NCBI GenBank assembly: GCA_021813405.1
Contig: JAKAKS010000031.1
Coordinates: 62,001-126,000, forward strand
Source: Nitrospirota bacterium
GTDB taxonomy: Bacteria; Nitrospirota; Thermodesulfovibrionia; Thermodesulfovibrionales; JdFR-88
Reading direction: 5' to 3'
Length of the DNA stretch: 64,000 nt
Under the pieces are notes generated by a model. The model was not told where the DNA came from. It did not search any database and worked only from the letters and a program-made list of their open reading frames with translations. The number at the start of each line of letters is the position of its first letter. Within the stretch, counting starts at the first letter, position 1. Below, in pieces: positions 10,082 to 20,326 of the stretch. The position numbers and the translations under genes are program-made.

Positions 10082-13006
10082 ATGTGCGGCATAGTTTCCA
10101 TATTCAACTATAAAAACGTCCTGGCCGTCAGCCGTGAAGAACTCCGCCGTATTCGTGATCATATGGCCCTTCGCGGCCCGGACGGCGCGGGCGAATGGTA
10201 TGCGGCCAACAACAGGGCTGGCCTTGGGCACAGGAGACTGGCGATACTGGACCTGTCGGAGGCCGGTGCGCAGCCTATGGGCAATGAGGACGGAACGGTC
10301 TGCATTACCTTTAATGGCGAGATATACAATTACCAGCCGCTGCGGGCAAGCCTGCAGGAACTGGGGCACAGGTTCAAATCCGGGTCGGACACGGAGGTTT
10401 TAATACACGGCTACGAGCAGTGGGGCATAGAGGGCCTTCTTCCGAGGCTGCGGGGCATGTTTGCCTTCGTGATTTATGACGGGCGGCAAACTGCACACCC
10501 CCGGCTTGTCGCCGCGCGCGACCCCTTTGGGATCAAGCCTCTGTATTACGCTGATGACGGCAAGACATTCAGGGCGGCATCGCAGGTAAAGGCCCTTCTA
10601 GCCGGGGGCTGCGTGGATACAACCCCGGCACCCGCCGGGCACGTGGGGTTTTTCCTGTGGGGCTGCGTGCCGGAGCCGTACACCATGTATAAAGGAATAC
10701 GGGCGCTGCCGGCGGGCAGTTACATTGCGGCAGATGGCTCCGGCGCGGGGTCCCCGCATGTTTACTGCCATGTGCCGTCTTTGATTGCTGAGGCTGGGAA
10801 AAAACCTGTCAGCTTTACCGGGCAGGAAACCATGGCCAGGCTGCGCGAGGCCGCGCTGGATTCCGTGAAGCACCATCTTGTGGCCGATGTGCCGGTGGGC
10901 GTGTTCCTTTCCGCCGGGCTGGACTCCGGCACGCTTGCCGGGCTGGCTTCGGAGGTTGTTCCGGGCAGGCTGCACACCGTGACGCTGGCCTTCAGGGAGT
11001 ACCTGAACACACTTGCAGACGAGTCCACTATGGCCACGCTTGTGGCGGACCATTACCGGACGGCGCATGAAACGGTATGGGTGGAGAAGAAGGATTTTGA
11101 GGCTGAGACAGAGGCGCTCTTTCAGGCCATGGACCAGCCAACAACTGACGGGGTGAACAGTTATTTTGTTGCGAAGGCGGCGGCAAAGGCCGGCCTGAAG
11201 GTTGTGCTTTCGGGAGTTGGGGGGGATGAGCTGTTTGGCACCTATCCCAGCTTCAGGCAGGTGCCGCGGATGGCGCGGCTTTTAGGCCCGTTTGCAGCCA
11301 TGCCGCTTCTGGGCCGAGGTTTCAGGGCGGTATCCGCGCCATTTTTCAGGCGTTTCACCTCTCCAAAGTATGCCGGGCTTTTTGAATATGGCGGGAGCTG
11401 CGCCGGGGCCTATCTGCTGAGGCGCAGCCTGTTCATGCCGTGGGAATTGCCCAGGCTGCTGGACGGCGAAATCGTAAGGCAGGGGTGGAACGAACTGCAA
11501 ACGATGGCCCGCCTGGATGATGCGGCAGGAGGCATAAAAAGCGATTACCTGAAGGTCTCTGCCCTGGAATTGCAATGGTACATGAGAAACCAGCTTCTGC
11601 GCGATACGGACTGGGCGGGCATGGCGCATTCCCTGGAAGTGAGGACGCCTCTGGTGGACCTGGAATTTTTACGCGCCGTTGCCCCCATGCTTGCATCGGC
11701 AAACAGGCCGGCCAAGCGGGATTTTTCGCTTACTCCCGAAAAGCCACTGCCTCAGCCGGTGCTGAACCGGGGAAAGACAGGGTTTGCGGTGCCTGTGAGG
11801 CAATGGCTGGCGCACAATGAGAGCGGCCGGGCCGGGGAGCGGGGATTAAGGGACTGGGCAAGGCATGTTTACGGCAACATGGGCTGGACGGACTATTTAA
11901 AATCGAATGCAAAATGCCACAGAAATATATCCAGCGCACATTCACCGCATGATGGCAAACATGAAGGCAGTCTGCTTGTTTACAGGATAGGGCAGCTTGG
12001 CGATACCCTGGTTTCGATGCCGGCGCTGCAGGCTATAAGGCGTAAATTCCCAAACCACAGGTTTGTGCTTTTGACAGACCGTCATCCTGGCAAGGGGTAC
12101 GTGACCACATGGGACGTGCTGAAGCCTGCCGGGTGGTTTGATGATGCCATTTTTTATGTGCCGGGCAGAAATGCCTGGAGCAATGCGAAGAACGGATTTG
12201 CCCTTGTGAGAAAGCTCAGGAAGATATCGCCGGAATATGTTTTCAACTTGTCGCCTGACAGGAATATGATGCAAACGTATCGCGACACCTTTTTTTTCAA
12301 GCATCTGGCCGCGGCGCCGTATTATAGGAGCGCTCCAGCGCCTAATGGCGCGCATGACGGCAATGCCGAGCCTGAATGGAAAAGACTAATGAGGATTATC
12401 GAGGAACATCCGTCCGCGTCCGGTTTCCGGCTAACCATACCAAAGGAAGCGGAGGACGAATTTCAAAGGGTGTCCGTTGTCAGAGGATTGCCGCAGGATA
12501 TGGAATTTATGGCGGTAGGGCCCGGCTCCAAGATGCCGGCCAAAAGATGGGCGGCTGAGAGGTTTGGCGAGGTGGGAAGGCTGCTGCTGGCGGAATTTCC
12601 GAGGCTCTTTTTGCTGGTTTTGGGCGGCAAGGAAGATGAAGAACTGGGCAATGGCCTGTGCCGGGCCTGGGGTGAAAGATCGGCCAACCTTGCCGGCGCA
12701 CTTTCCATCTACGGCTCCGCGGCGGCGCTGGAAAAGTGCGCGGCATACATAGGCAACGATACGGGAACAATGCATCTGGCCGCCATGGCCGGCGTGCCGT
12801 GCGTGGCCCTGTTCAGCGCCAGGGACCACGCCGGGAAATGGGACCCCTACGGGGATTCCCACATAATATTGCGCCACGGCATCGAGTGCGCATGGTGCAT
12901 GCTGGAAGAATGCATGAACAACAACAGGTGCATGGACCTGATTACGGTTTCCGAGGTCTTCGAGGCTGTAAAAAAGGCATTGGCAGGGGCTGGAGCGCAT
13001 GCTTAG
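10082..13006 (+). CDS. Asparagine synthase (glutamine-hydrolysing) fused to GT9/heptosyltransferase-like domain
   Basis: N-term MCGIVSIFNY, GPDGAGEW, SAGLDSGTLA (PP-loop); C-term LLVYRIGQLGDTLVSMPALQAIRRKFP and GNDTGTMHLAAMAGVP. Confidence 0.85.
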   Translation: MCGIVSIFNYKNVLAVSREELRRIRDHMALRGPDGAGEWYAANNRAGLGHRRLAILDLSEAGAQPMGNEDGTVCITFNGEIYNYQPLRASLQELGHRFKSGSDTEVLIHGYEQWGIEGLLPRLRGMFAFVIYDGRQTAHPRLVAARDPFGIKPLYYADDGKTFRAASQVKALLAGGCVDTTPAPAGHVGFFLWGCVPEPYTMYKGIRALPAGSYIAADGSGAGSPHVYCHVPSLIAEAGKKPVSFTGQETMARLREAALDSVKHHLVADVPVGVFLSAGLDSGTLAGLASEVVPGRLHTVTLAFREYLNTLADESTMATLVADHYRTAHETVWVEKKDFEAETEALFQAMDQPTTDGVNSYFVAKAAAKAGLKVVLSGVGGDELFGTYPSFRQVPRMARLLGPFAAMPLLGRGFRAVSAPFFRRFTSPKYAGLFEYGGSCAGAYLLRRSLFMPWELPRLLDGEIVRQGWNELQTMARLDDAAGGIKSDYLKVSALELQWYMRNQLLRDTDWAGMAHSLEVRTPLVDLEFLRAVAPMLASANRPAKRDFSLTPEKPLPQPVLNRGKTGFAVPVRQWLAHNESGRAGERGLRDWARHVYGNMGWTDYLKSNAKCHRNISSAHSPHDGKHEGSLLVYRIGQLGDTLVSMPALQAIRRKFPNHRFVLLTDRHPGKGYVTTWDVLKPAGWFDDAIFYVPGRNAWSNAKNGFALVRKLRKISPEYVFNLSPDRNMMQTYRDTFFFKHLAAAPYYRSAPAPNGAHDGNAEPEWKRLMRIIEEHPSASGFRLTIPKEAEDEFQRVSVVRGLPQDMEFMAVGPGSKMPAKRWAAERFGEVGRLLLAEFPRLFLLVLGGKEDEELGNGLCRAWGERSANLAGALSIYGSAAALEKCAAYIGNDTGTMHLAAMAGVPCVALFSARDHAGKWDPYGDSHIILRHGIECAWCMLEECMNNNRCMDLITVSEVFEAVKKALAGAGAHA

Positions 13007-14297
13007 CGATGCGGCATTAGCAGTGCGGCTTACGCTGAAAAAGACCCGTCTCATTGGTGAGGGGGCTTGGATGGCATTTGGCCAGGCGATTGCGGCCATC
13101 GGGCTTCTGGCAGGGGTGCGGGTATTGACGGAGTTTGTGCCACCGAATGTTTTTGGGGCCATAAGCCTGTCCGTGGGCGTGTCCACCTTCGGGATGTCCA
13201 TTTTCTGCAAGCCGTTTCTTCATGCCGCGCTCAGGTTTTATCCCGATGCGTCGCAAAAAGGGCGGATACCCGCGCTTAAAAAAATTGTGAACGGCTTTCT
13301 TTTCAGAACAACCGGCATGCTCATCCTTGCCCTTGCGGCAGCCGGCTTCATCTTCAGGCAAAGGATGGACCCTCTGCTTGTGATTTCGCTGATAGGCCTT
13401 TTGATTGTAGATGTAACCAGGATAAGGGAAATGAATTTCCTGAACGCCGCCAGAAGACAAAGGCCGTTTGCCCTGTGGCAGGCTTCGGATGCGTGGGCAA
13501 GGCCGCTGGCCGCGCTTGCGGTGATATTTGCATTTGGTGTTTCCGCAGGAAAAGTGCTGGCGGGTTATTTTGCCGGTTCGCTTCTTGTGCTGGTTCTGTT
13601 TTATAAAAGCCTTAACCGGGACGCCCAGGCCGTCAATCCCGGAGCGGAGGATGGGCACATGGCGTCTGAAATCCGCCGGTTCGCCATGCCGCTTGTGCCG
13701 CTGGCGGTAATAAGCTGGATTACTTCAATCAGCGACCGCTACTTGATAGGCGGCATGGCCGGGCTGCAACAGGTGGGCATATACGCCGCGGTGTACGGGC
13801 TTGTAAGCCAGCCGTTTCTGATGACGCAACTGGTTATAGAGCAGACGGTAAGGCCCGTTTATTTTGAAGCGGTGGCCCGTGGCGAAATACGCCGCGAACG
13901 AAAGGCGTTTCTTTCCCTGCTGTTGGCGACCGGATTGGCCTGTCTTTTGGGCGTAATACTGATAACATTGCTGCGCGGCGAGGTGGCCGGCCTGCTGCTG
14001 GCTAAAAAATACCGCTCCGGCGCGGGGCTGATCCCGTGGATAGCCCTGGGGTATGCCTTTCTGGCGATGAGCTATGTTTTTGAAAAGATATGTTATGCAT
14101 ATAAAAGGACAAGGGACGTTCTTTTCATAGAGGCCGCGGGCGCGGCGGTGTGCCTGTGCATTGAAATCCCGGCCATTTATTACTACGGGATTTACGGCGC
14201 GGCGCTCTCGGTGCCGGTCTATTTCGGCATTCAGCTTGTTATATCAATAATCATGGCCAGCCGCGTAATGCGCCAGCATAAAAGGGCGTGGGCTTAA
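12999..14297 (+). CDS. Polysaccharide flippase (Wzx-like)
   Basis: Polytopic membrane protein, RFAMPLVPLAVISWITSISDRYLIGGMAGLQQVGIYAAVYGL. Confidence 0.8.
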   Translation: MLSDAALAVRLTLKKTRLIGEGAWMAFGQAIAAIGLLAGVRVLTEFVPPNVFGAISLSVGVSTFGMSIFCKPFLHAALRFYPDASQKGRIPALKKIVNGFLFRTTGMLILALAAAGFIFRQRMDPLLVISLIGLLIVDVTRIREMNFLNAARRQRPFALWQASDAWARPLAALAVIFAFGVSAGKVLAGYFAGSLLVLVLFYKSLNRDAQAVNPGAEDGHMASEIRRFAMPLVPLAVISWITSISDRYLIGGMAGLQQVGIYAAVYGLVSQPFLMTQLVIEQTVRPVYFEAVARGEIRRERKAFLSLLLATGLACLLGVILITLLRGEVAGLLLAKKYRSGAGLIPWIALGYAFLAMSYVFEKICYAYKRTRDVLFIEAAGAAVCLCIEIPAIYYYGIYGAALSVPVYFGIQLVISIIMASRVMRQHKRAWA

Positions 14298-15418
14298 AGA
14301 TGCATGCGATGTTCTTCAGGCATGGCATGGTTGCGCTGAGGCATCCGTATGCCACCCCGGCCATTATAATAGCCATTCTTGCAGCGGCCATTTTTATTCC
14401 GGGCAGACGGCAAGCCGCTGGTTTTCTGGATATGGAGGCTTCGCTGACGATCCGGGGGCTGGCTATACTTGCGCTTATCCTGGGGCACCTGGCGCAGTAC
14501 GTGCTTCAAAGGTCGATTTTTGATTTCAGCTATGGCAATTACGCGGTGGTTGCCTTTCTGTTTCTGTCCGGGATAGGGGTTGTGAAAAGATACGGGTTCG
14601 GCCCCCTTGGCATGGACTTCTGGCGCAACAGGCTCCTTAAACTGATGATACCGCTTTGGCTGACCATGGGGCTTTTTATTGTTATGGATTATTTCCTGCT
14701 TGGCATAAGGCATGATGGGGCGTGGGTGTTCCTGAACCTCATGGGTGTTTTTGCCACCAACATTGATAACTCGATAAATTCAACCGACTGGTTCATAACT
14801 TTTCTGCTGGTCATGTATGTATTGTATTTCCTTGTCTCGCTTATAAAAGCAAACCCCTTAAAAAAGGCGCTGGCATTGTTTTTTGCCTGCTGCGCGGTGT
14901 TCCTGGGTATAAGGCTGCTGGCTTCAAGGATGCCATGGATTGTAAACAACATTGGCATATGGCGCCAGTATCTGTTTGTATTCCCGGTGTCCATCATGTT
15001 TGCCCTCTATTTGTCCGGGGGCGGCAGGCTTCCGGAATACCTGAAAAGAAAAAAGTACGTTGCCGTGCTGCTTCTTCCGGTTGTTTTCGTACTCCTCGAT
15101 TCAGCGGGCGTCTATTTTGTTTTCAAATACCTGGCGCTCATGGCCGGCATCGTTCTGTTTGCTGGTTTAATCCAGGCATCCGGGTTTAAGAGCCGTGCAC
15201 TGACTTTCCTTGGCAAATATTCATACGAGATATATATACTGCATTTTCCGTTTATGGTCCGTTACGATCTTCTGCTTGGCAGGAAACCGTTTGTTGCGGC
15301 TTTTTTCACGTATATTCTGCTTGTCGTTTTCCTTGCCACAATCCTTAATAAAATATCCTCGCGCATACTGGTTTCATTTAAGCATGGCATGGGGCGGGTG
15401 CGGGGCGCAGAGGCATAG
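14288..15418 (+). CDS. Acyltransferase 3 family membrane protein
   Basis: Polytopic; RGLAILALILGHLAQY and FLGKYSYEIYILHFPFMV. Confidence 0.75.
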   Translation: MGLKMHAMFFRHGMVALRHPYATPAIIIAILAAAIFIPGRRQAAGFLDMEASLTIRGLAILALILGHLAQYVLQRSIFDFSYGNYAVVAFLFLSGIGVVKRYGFGPLGMDFWRNRLLKLMIPLWLTMGLFIVMDYFLLGIRHDGAWVFLNLMGVFATNIDNSINSTDWFITFLLVMYVLYFLVSLIKANPLKKALALFFACCAVFLGIRLLASRMPWIVNNIGIWRQYLFVFPVSIMFALYLSGGGRLPEYLKRKKYVAVLLLPVVFVLLDSAGVYFVFKYLALMAGIVLFAGLIQASGFKSRALTFLGKYSYEIYILHFPFMVRYDLLLGRKPFVAAFFTYILLVVFLATILNKISSRILVSFKHGMGRVRGAEA

Positions 15419-15432
15419 CCCCTTGGCAATAA

Positions 15433-17019
15433 ATGATATTGCGTAAAAAAGGCGATTATTTAAAAAAGGCGGATGCAGGCGGGCTTGACGGCCTTAGCGG
15501 GAATGGCAGCCCCCTGGCGGGCTACTGCGTCTTCATGGTGGGGCTGCTTGTTTTTTACATATTTGCCGGGTTGTTTGAGAGCAGGGAGATCAGCCGGTTT
15601 GCCAACTGGTTTGGCCCTATGGTCTTTATCGCGGCGTCCGTTGTGGTTTGTTATAAGCTGCTGCGGGCCAACCCGGCGTTAATCTGGACGCCTCTGCCAT
15701 GGCTTTTGATGGCAGTGGCGGTTGAATTCGGGTTTGGCCCCCTGGTATATACGTTCGGGAATTGGGCCACATTGGAATCCATCGACAGCGTGTGGCATGT
15801 TAACAGCGCGGGGCTGCTACGGACAAACGTGCTTAATACATTCGGGATGGCGGTGATGGCACTGTCCTTCCTTTGGGTTGTCCGCAAGGTAAAATTTGCC
15901 GGGCTTGACAGGATGATTATGCCCTCAAGCGAAAACGGCATCAAGATACTTGCGGTTGTATTTTTCTGCATCGGCGCGGCTGTGAAGTACGGCCTCTCCC
16001 TGCCATACGAGTTTGGCATGATGAATTTTATTCTGCCAGGCAGCATATATCAGATCAAGCAGCTTACCCTGCTGGCGCTGATTTTATTTGCTTACCTTGC
16101 CGCTACATCGCGGGAGGCGAAGTGGAAGATTGCGTTGCTGGTTTTTCTGCCGGTCGAATTGGTTACCAACCTTCTGAGGTTTACAAAGATGTCCCTGCTG
16201 CTTACCATCTTAATGCCTTTTCTGGGCTGGTTTATGGCAAACAGGAAGATAAAAGTGCTGGTGGCCGGGGCGGCGGTATGCGCATTGACTTATGTTCTGA
16301 TTACGCCGGTTGTAACCTGGAGCAGGGACGAGATAGGAAGGATCAACAGATATCATATGACCCAGTCCTACGGGGGAACTTTTTACAAGATTTCCCTGCG
16401 TCAAAGGGTGGCCATTGCGTTTGAATCCTTAACGCGCGGGGGCGAAAGCGCGGATGAATCCGGCGGGCCCGACAATGTGCAGGCATGGTGGGCCAGGCTC
16501 AATTTCGCCCCTAACGAGGACTTTGTGATGAGGGAGTACGACAACGGCCGGCCCTCAACGGATTACTCCAATATTTTATGGGTTTTTGTGCCCAGGTTTA
16601 TCTGGAAGGACAAACCCGTGATGACGCAAGCGGGCCTAAAACTTTCAGAGCTCATGTTCGGTGTGAAAAACTCATCCATCGGCACCGGCATCTTTGCCGA
16701 CGCGTATTACAACGGAGGCTGGCTGATGCTTGCCATTGTTTGCAGCGTTGTTGGCTGCATCCTGGCCATCATGAGCAGGCTGGCGCTTATAATTTTGCAA
16801 AAGAATGCCTTTCTGTTTCTTCCATGCGTATTACTGGCCATTCGAATTGGGTTCATGGTGGAAGGAGGCTTTGTAGTAGCTTATCTGGGCCCTGCGGCCG
16901 TTTACGCCGCCTATTTTGCCCTGTGTCTGTTCCTGGTAAAAAAAGCAAAACAGCGCAATCCGCTTGTGGCGGGTGGGGTAAGCGGCATTGCATCAAAAGA
17001 GGGCCTGACACGGCCATGA
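15433..17019 (+). CDS. Polytopic membrane protein, O-antigen polymerase-like (Wzy-like)
   Basis: Many TM helices, position between Wzx and glycosyltransferase. Confidence 0.6.
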   Translation: MILRKKGDYLKKADAGGLDGLSGNGSPLAGYCVFMVGLLVFYIFAGLFESREISRFANWFGPMVFIAASVVVCYKLLRANPALIWTPLPWLLMAVAVEFGFGPLVYTFGNWATLESIDSVWHVNSAGLLRTNVLNTFGMAVMALSFLWVVRKVKFAGLDRMIMPSSENGIKILAVVFFCIGAAVKYGLSLPYEFGMMNFILPGSIYQIKQLTLLALILFAYLAATSREAKWKIALLVFLPVELVTNLLRFTKMSLLLTILMPFLGWFMANRKIKVLVAGAAVCALTYVLITPVVTWSRDEIGRINRYHMTQSYGGTFYKISLRQRVAIAFESLTRGGESADESGGPDNVQAWWARLNFAPNEDFVMREYDNGRPSTDYSNILWVFVPRFIWKDKPVMTQAGLKLSELMFGVKNSSIGTGIFADAYYNGGWLMLAIVCSVVGCILAIMSRLALIILQKNAFLFLPCVLLAIRIGFMVEGGFVVAYLGPAAVYAAYFALCLFLVKKAKQRNPLVAGGVSGIASKEGLTRP

Positions 17020-18200
17020 ACATACTTATCATAATCGGCAGTTTTTATCCTGCAACGTATTATGGGGGGCCAGTTTTTTCAACCCTTTACACGGGCCGGG
17101 AGCTGGCAAGGCTGGGCCACAATGTATATGTGGCCTCCACGAACGCCAACGGCCCGGAAAACCTGGATGTTGAGACGGACCGGTTTATCAGTTTGGGCGA
17201 AAACCTGCATGTGAAATATTACGGCGGGGCAACACCCGCCGGTTTTTCCTGGCGGCTGCTTTTGAACATCTGGAAGGACATAAAAAAGGCGGACGTGGTT
17301 TTTCTTCAGTCCGTGTTTTCCTCGCATGTGCCGGTCTCGCTTTTTTATGCGGCGCTGCTTGGCAAGCCGGTTGTGCTTTCCCCCCGCGGCTCCCTGAGCG
17401 CGTGGACCATCGCCAAAAGCAGGGCAGGCCTTAAAAGGTTATGGCTGCGCACGCTCATAACCCCGTTTTCTGCTAAAAAACTTGCATGGCACGCCACGTC
17501 TGATGAGGAGAGGGCGGCTATCCTGCGCAATTTTGCGCGCGCCAATGTATATATAGCGCCTAATGGAATAGATTTTTCAGAGTATGAAAAACCAGAAACG
17601 CTATCATCCGGCGAATACATGGCAAAGTTTGCGGGAGTTAAATCTAATGCCGGGCTGAAGATTGTATCAATGGGGCGGCTGCATCAGAAGAAAGGCTTTG
17701 ACATACTGGTCCGCGCATTTTCGGCCATCAGGAAGGATTTTCCCGGTTCCGTCCTTCTTATCGCCGGGCCGGATGGCGGCGAGCGCGCCAACCTGGAACG
17801 GTTGATTAATGAGTGCGGGCTGGAGAATTTTGTGTTCCTTACAGGCGAGATATCCGGTGCGGACAAGGTGGCCTTCCTTGCCAATGCCGATCTATTCGTA
17901 CTGCCGTCTCATGACGAGAATTTCGGCAATGTTTACCTGGAGAGCCTTGCCGCCGGCACGCCAATAATAGCCAGCACAAACACCCCATGGGCCGGTGTTG
18001 AAGCGAATGGCTGCGGGCTGTGCGTGCCTAATACGGTGGAAGGCACGGCCGGCGCCATGCGCAGGCTGTTGGAGCAGGACCTTGATGAGATGGGGCGGGC
18101 GGGCAGGGCCTGGGCCAGGGAAACATTCTCCTGGACGGCCATCGCAAATAAACTGACCGGCATTTTTGAGCGGGTTGCGGCGGGGGCGGCCAATGGATAA
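17016..18200 (+). CDS. Glycosyltransferase family 4
   Basis: MNILIIIGSFYPATYYGGPVFSTLYTGRELARLGH; ESLAAGTPIIAS. Start 17016 overlaps upstream stop (ATGA); the 16578 ORF start is too far upstream. Confidence 0.85.
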   Translation: MNILIIIGSFYPATYYGGPVFSTLYTGRELARLGHNVYVASTNANGPENLDVETDRFISLGENLHVKYYGGATPAGFSWRLLLNIWKDIKKADVVFLQSVFSSHVPVSLFYAALLGKPVVLSPRGSLSAWTIAKSRAGLKRLWLRTLITPFSAKKLAWHATSDEERAAILRNFARANVYIAPNGIDFSEYEKPETLSSGEYMAKFAGVKSNAGLKIVSMGRLHQKKGFDILVRAFSAIRKDFPGSVLLIAGPDGGERANLERLINECGLENFVFLTGEISGADKVAFLANADLFVLPSHDENFGNVYLESLAAGTPIIASTNTPWAGVEANGCGLCVPNTVEGTAGAMRRLLEQDLDEMGRAGRAWARETFSWTAIANKLTGIFERVAAGAANG

Positions 18201-18768
18201 CGGCAACGGCGTGTGGCTCCGGGAATCTCAGTCGCCATACTCGCTTAAAGAGAAGATGCGGATGGCGCTGTGGTGGGCCGTGGAGGCTGTGCTGTTCAAG
18301 CCCTCTTTGCATAAAATGCACGGCTGGCGGCGTTTCCTGCTGAAAGCCTTCGGAGCGAAGCTTGGAAAAGGATCAACCGTGCATGCCAAGGCAAGGGTAT
18401 GGTTTCCGTGGAACCTGGAAATGGGGGAAAATTCCGGAATAGGATTTGACGTGCTTGTTTACAACCTGGACAAAGTGATAATCGGTGATTTTGTCACGGT
18501 TGCCCATAAAACGGAGATCAATACGGCCAGCCATGACCTGGCCGATGAGAATTTCAGGATAGTTACAAAACCGGTCAGGATTGCTTCCGGTGTTTTCATA
18601 GGCTCAGGCGCTTACATAAACATGGGCGTGACAATCGGCCAGATGGCAGTAATAGGGGCCAGAAGCGTTGTGGCAAAGGACATGCCGGCGGGCATGGTCT
18701 GCGTTGGCCATCCGTGCAGGCCTGTAAAGCCGCGCGCTCAAAGGGAGCAGGACAGTGGACATGCCTAA
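18193..18768 (+). CDS. Hexapeptide-repeat acyltransferase (WcaF-like)
   Basis: MDNGNGVWLRESQSPYS; left-handed beta-helix repeats ending VVAKDMPAGMVCVGHPCRPVKPR. Confidence 0.75.
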   Translation: MDNGNGVWLRESQSPYSLKEKMRMALWWAVEAVLFKPSLHKMHGWRRFLLKAFGAKLGKGSTVHAKARVWFPWNLEMGENSGIGFDVLVYNLDKVIIGDFVTVAHKTEINTASHDLADENFRIVTKPVRIASGVFIGSGAYINMGVTIGQMAVIGARSVVAKDMPAGMVCVGHPCRPVKPRAQREQDSGHA

Positions 18769-19705
18769 AGAAGCAGGAAAGCCTGCCGATATGCAGCGCG
18801 ATATGAAATTGCCTCTTACGGCCGTCATTATGACTTTCAACGAAAAACGCAATCTGCGCGGCTGCCTGGAGTCCGTCCGGGCGTGGGTGGACGAGATTGT
18901 AATCGTGGATTCGTTTTCCACCGATGAAACTATTGCGATTGCAAAGGAATACGCCGCCAAAATCTATCAGCATGAATTCATAAACCATGCAAAGCAGTTT
19001 GCCTGGGCCATGCGGCATACGGATATAAGAAATGAATGGGTCCTGCGGATAGACGCCGACGAGAGGTGGACCCCGGATGCGTTTTGGAAGGCGGCCGATA
19101 TAATCGCCAACGACAGGGCCGACGGCATAAATGTAAAGATGAAGATATATTTCATGGGCCGATGGATACGGCATGGCGGCTTCTATCCGAACTATTTTCT
19201 CCGCGTATTCAAGAAAAGCAAGGGAACCATCGAGGACCGCTGGATGGACGAGCATATACGTGTGGATGGCAGGGTGGCTTCGCCGGACATCGACGTGATA
19301 GAGGCCAATTACGACCGGCAGAAGAACCTGGCCTTATGGACGGACAAACACAATACCTATTCCACGCGTGAGGCTGTGGAGTCGCTTATCCGGAAGCACC
19401 GGCTTTCGCAAATCGATACAATAGGCAATCTCTCCGGAGGGAAAACGCAGAGGAAGCGCTGGATGAAAGAGAACGTGTATCTCAAAACTCCGCTTTTTGT
19501 GCGTCCTTTCCTTTATTTCATTTACCGCTATGTCTTCAGGCTTGGTTTCCTTGACGGGAAAGAGGGGTTCGTTTTCCACACGCTCCATGCCTTCTGGTAC
19601 CGCTTTCTGGTGGATGCAAAGGCGTACCAGATTGAAAAGAATGCGCGGGACGAGAATGTGGACGTCAGGACCGCCATAAAAAATCATTACGGGATGGATG
19701 TATGA
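18755..19705 (+). CDS. Glycosyltransferase family 2 (WaaE/KdtX-like)
   Basis: LPLTAVIMTFNEKRNLRGCLESVRAWVDEIVIVDSFSTDET. Confidence 0.8.
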   Translation: MDMPKEAGKPADMQRDMKLPLTAVIMTFNEKRNLRGCLESVRAWVDEIVIVDSFSTDETIAIAKEYAAKIYQHEFINHAKQFAWAMRHTDIRNEWVLRIDADERWTPDAFWKAADIIANDRADGINVKMKIYFMGRWIRHGGFYPNYFLRVFKKSKGTIEDRWMDEHIRVDGRVASPDIDVIEANYDRQKNLALWTDKHNTYSTREAVESLIRKHRLSQIDTIGNLSGGKTQRKRWMKENVYLKTPLFVRPFLYFIYRYVFRLGFLDGKEGFVFHTLHAFWYRFLVDAKAYQIEKNARDENVDVRTAIKNHYGMDV

Positions 19706-20292
19706 AACATTTGAAGCGCAACCTGCTTTTTACATTTGCCTTGCTGGCGGCCCTTGCGGTATATGGTTTTTTGAATGCGGGGCGGTTTCTTGCGGCGCCT
19801 GCCGGCTTGCCCGCTAAGGCTGACGCCATTGTTGTGCTTGGCGGCGACGGGGGAGCAAGGGGGGAGCGCGGCCTGGCGCTTTACAGGCAGGGTTATGCCA
19901 GCCGTATCCTTCTTACCGGGATGCAGGAGGGGGAGCGCGGCGCGCAAGCGTATTATCTGAACTGGCGCGCGCAAATGCTTCTTTCAAACGGTGTTAAAAA
20001 AAGCCGCATATTTTTTGACGATTCAACCGATTCCTGGCAGGAGGCCGGCAACACGCTGGCGCTTATGAAGAAACAGGGGTGGAAAAGCGCCATCGTGGTG
20101 AGCGACCCGCCGCAGATGAGGCGCCTGCATTGGACATGGGGCCGCAGGTTTAAAGGCTCCGGGCTGCGCTTTTTCCTGGTGGCCAGCTGGCCGGCCTGGT
20201 GGGGCCAGGGCCGGTGGTGGAAAAACAGTATTGCAGCGAAAAACGTTATCTCGGAATACATTAAGTTGATCTATTACGTGCTGGCGCATTAA
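19702..20292 (+). CDS. YdcF-like (DUF218) membrane protein
   Basis: ADAIVVLGGDGGARGERGLALYRQGYASRILLTG. Confidence 0.75.
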   Translation: MKHLKRNLLFTFALLAALAVYGFLNAGRFLAAPAGLPAKADAIVVLGGDGGARGERGLALYRQGYASRILLTGMQEGERGAQAYYLNWRAQMLLSNGVKKSRIFFDDSTDSWQEAGNTLALMKKQGWKSAIVVSDPPQMRRLHWTWGRRFKGSGLRFFLVASWPAWWGQGRWWKNSIAAKNVISEYIKLIYYVLAH

Positions 20293-20326
20293 GCCGCCGC
20301 ATCAGAAAAAAGGCAACGGAGAGCAC

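Noticed and set aside
12431-13210. 259-aa minus-strand ORF antisense to AsnB-GT9 and wzx
   Set aside because: Low-complexity shadow ORF in GC-rich coding sequence; no recognisable motif, and the opposite strand encodes clear families.
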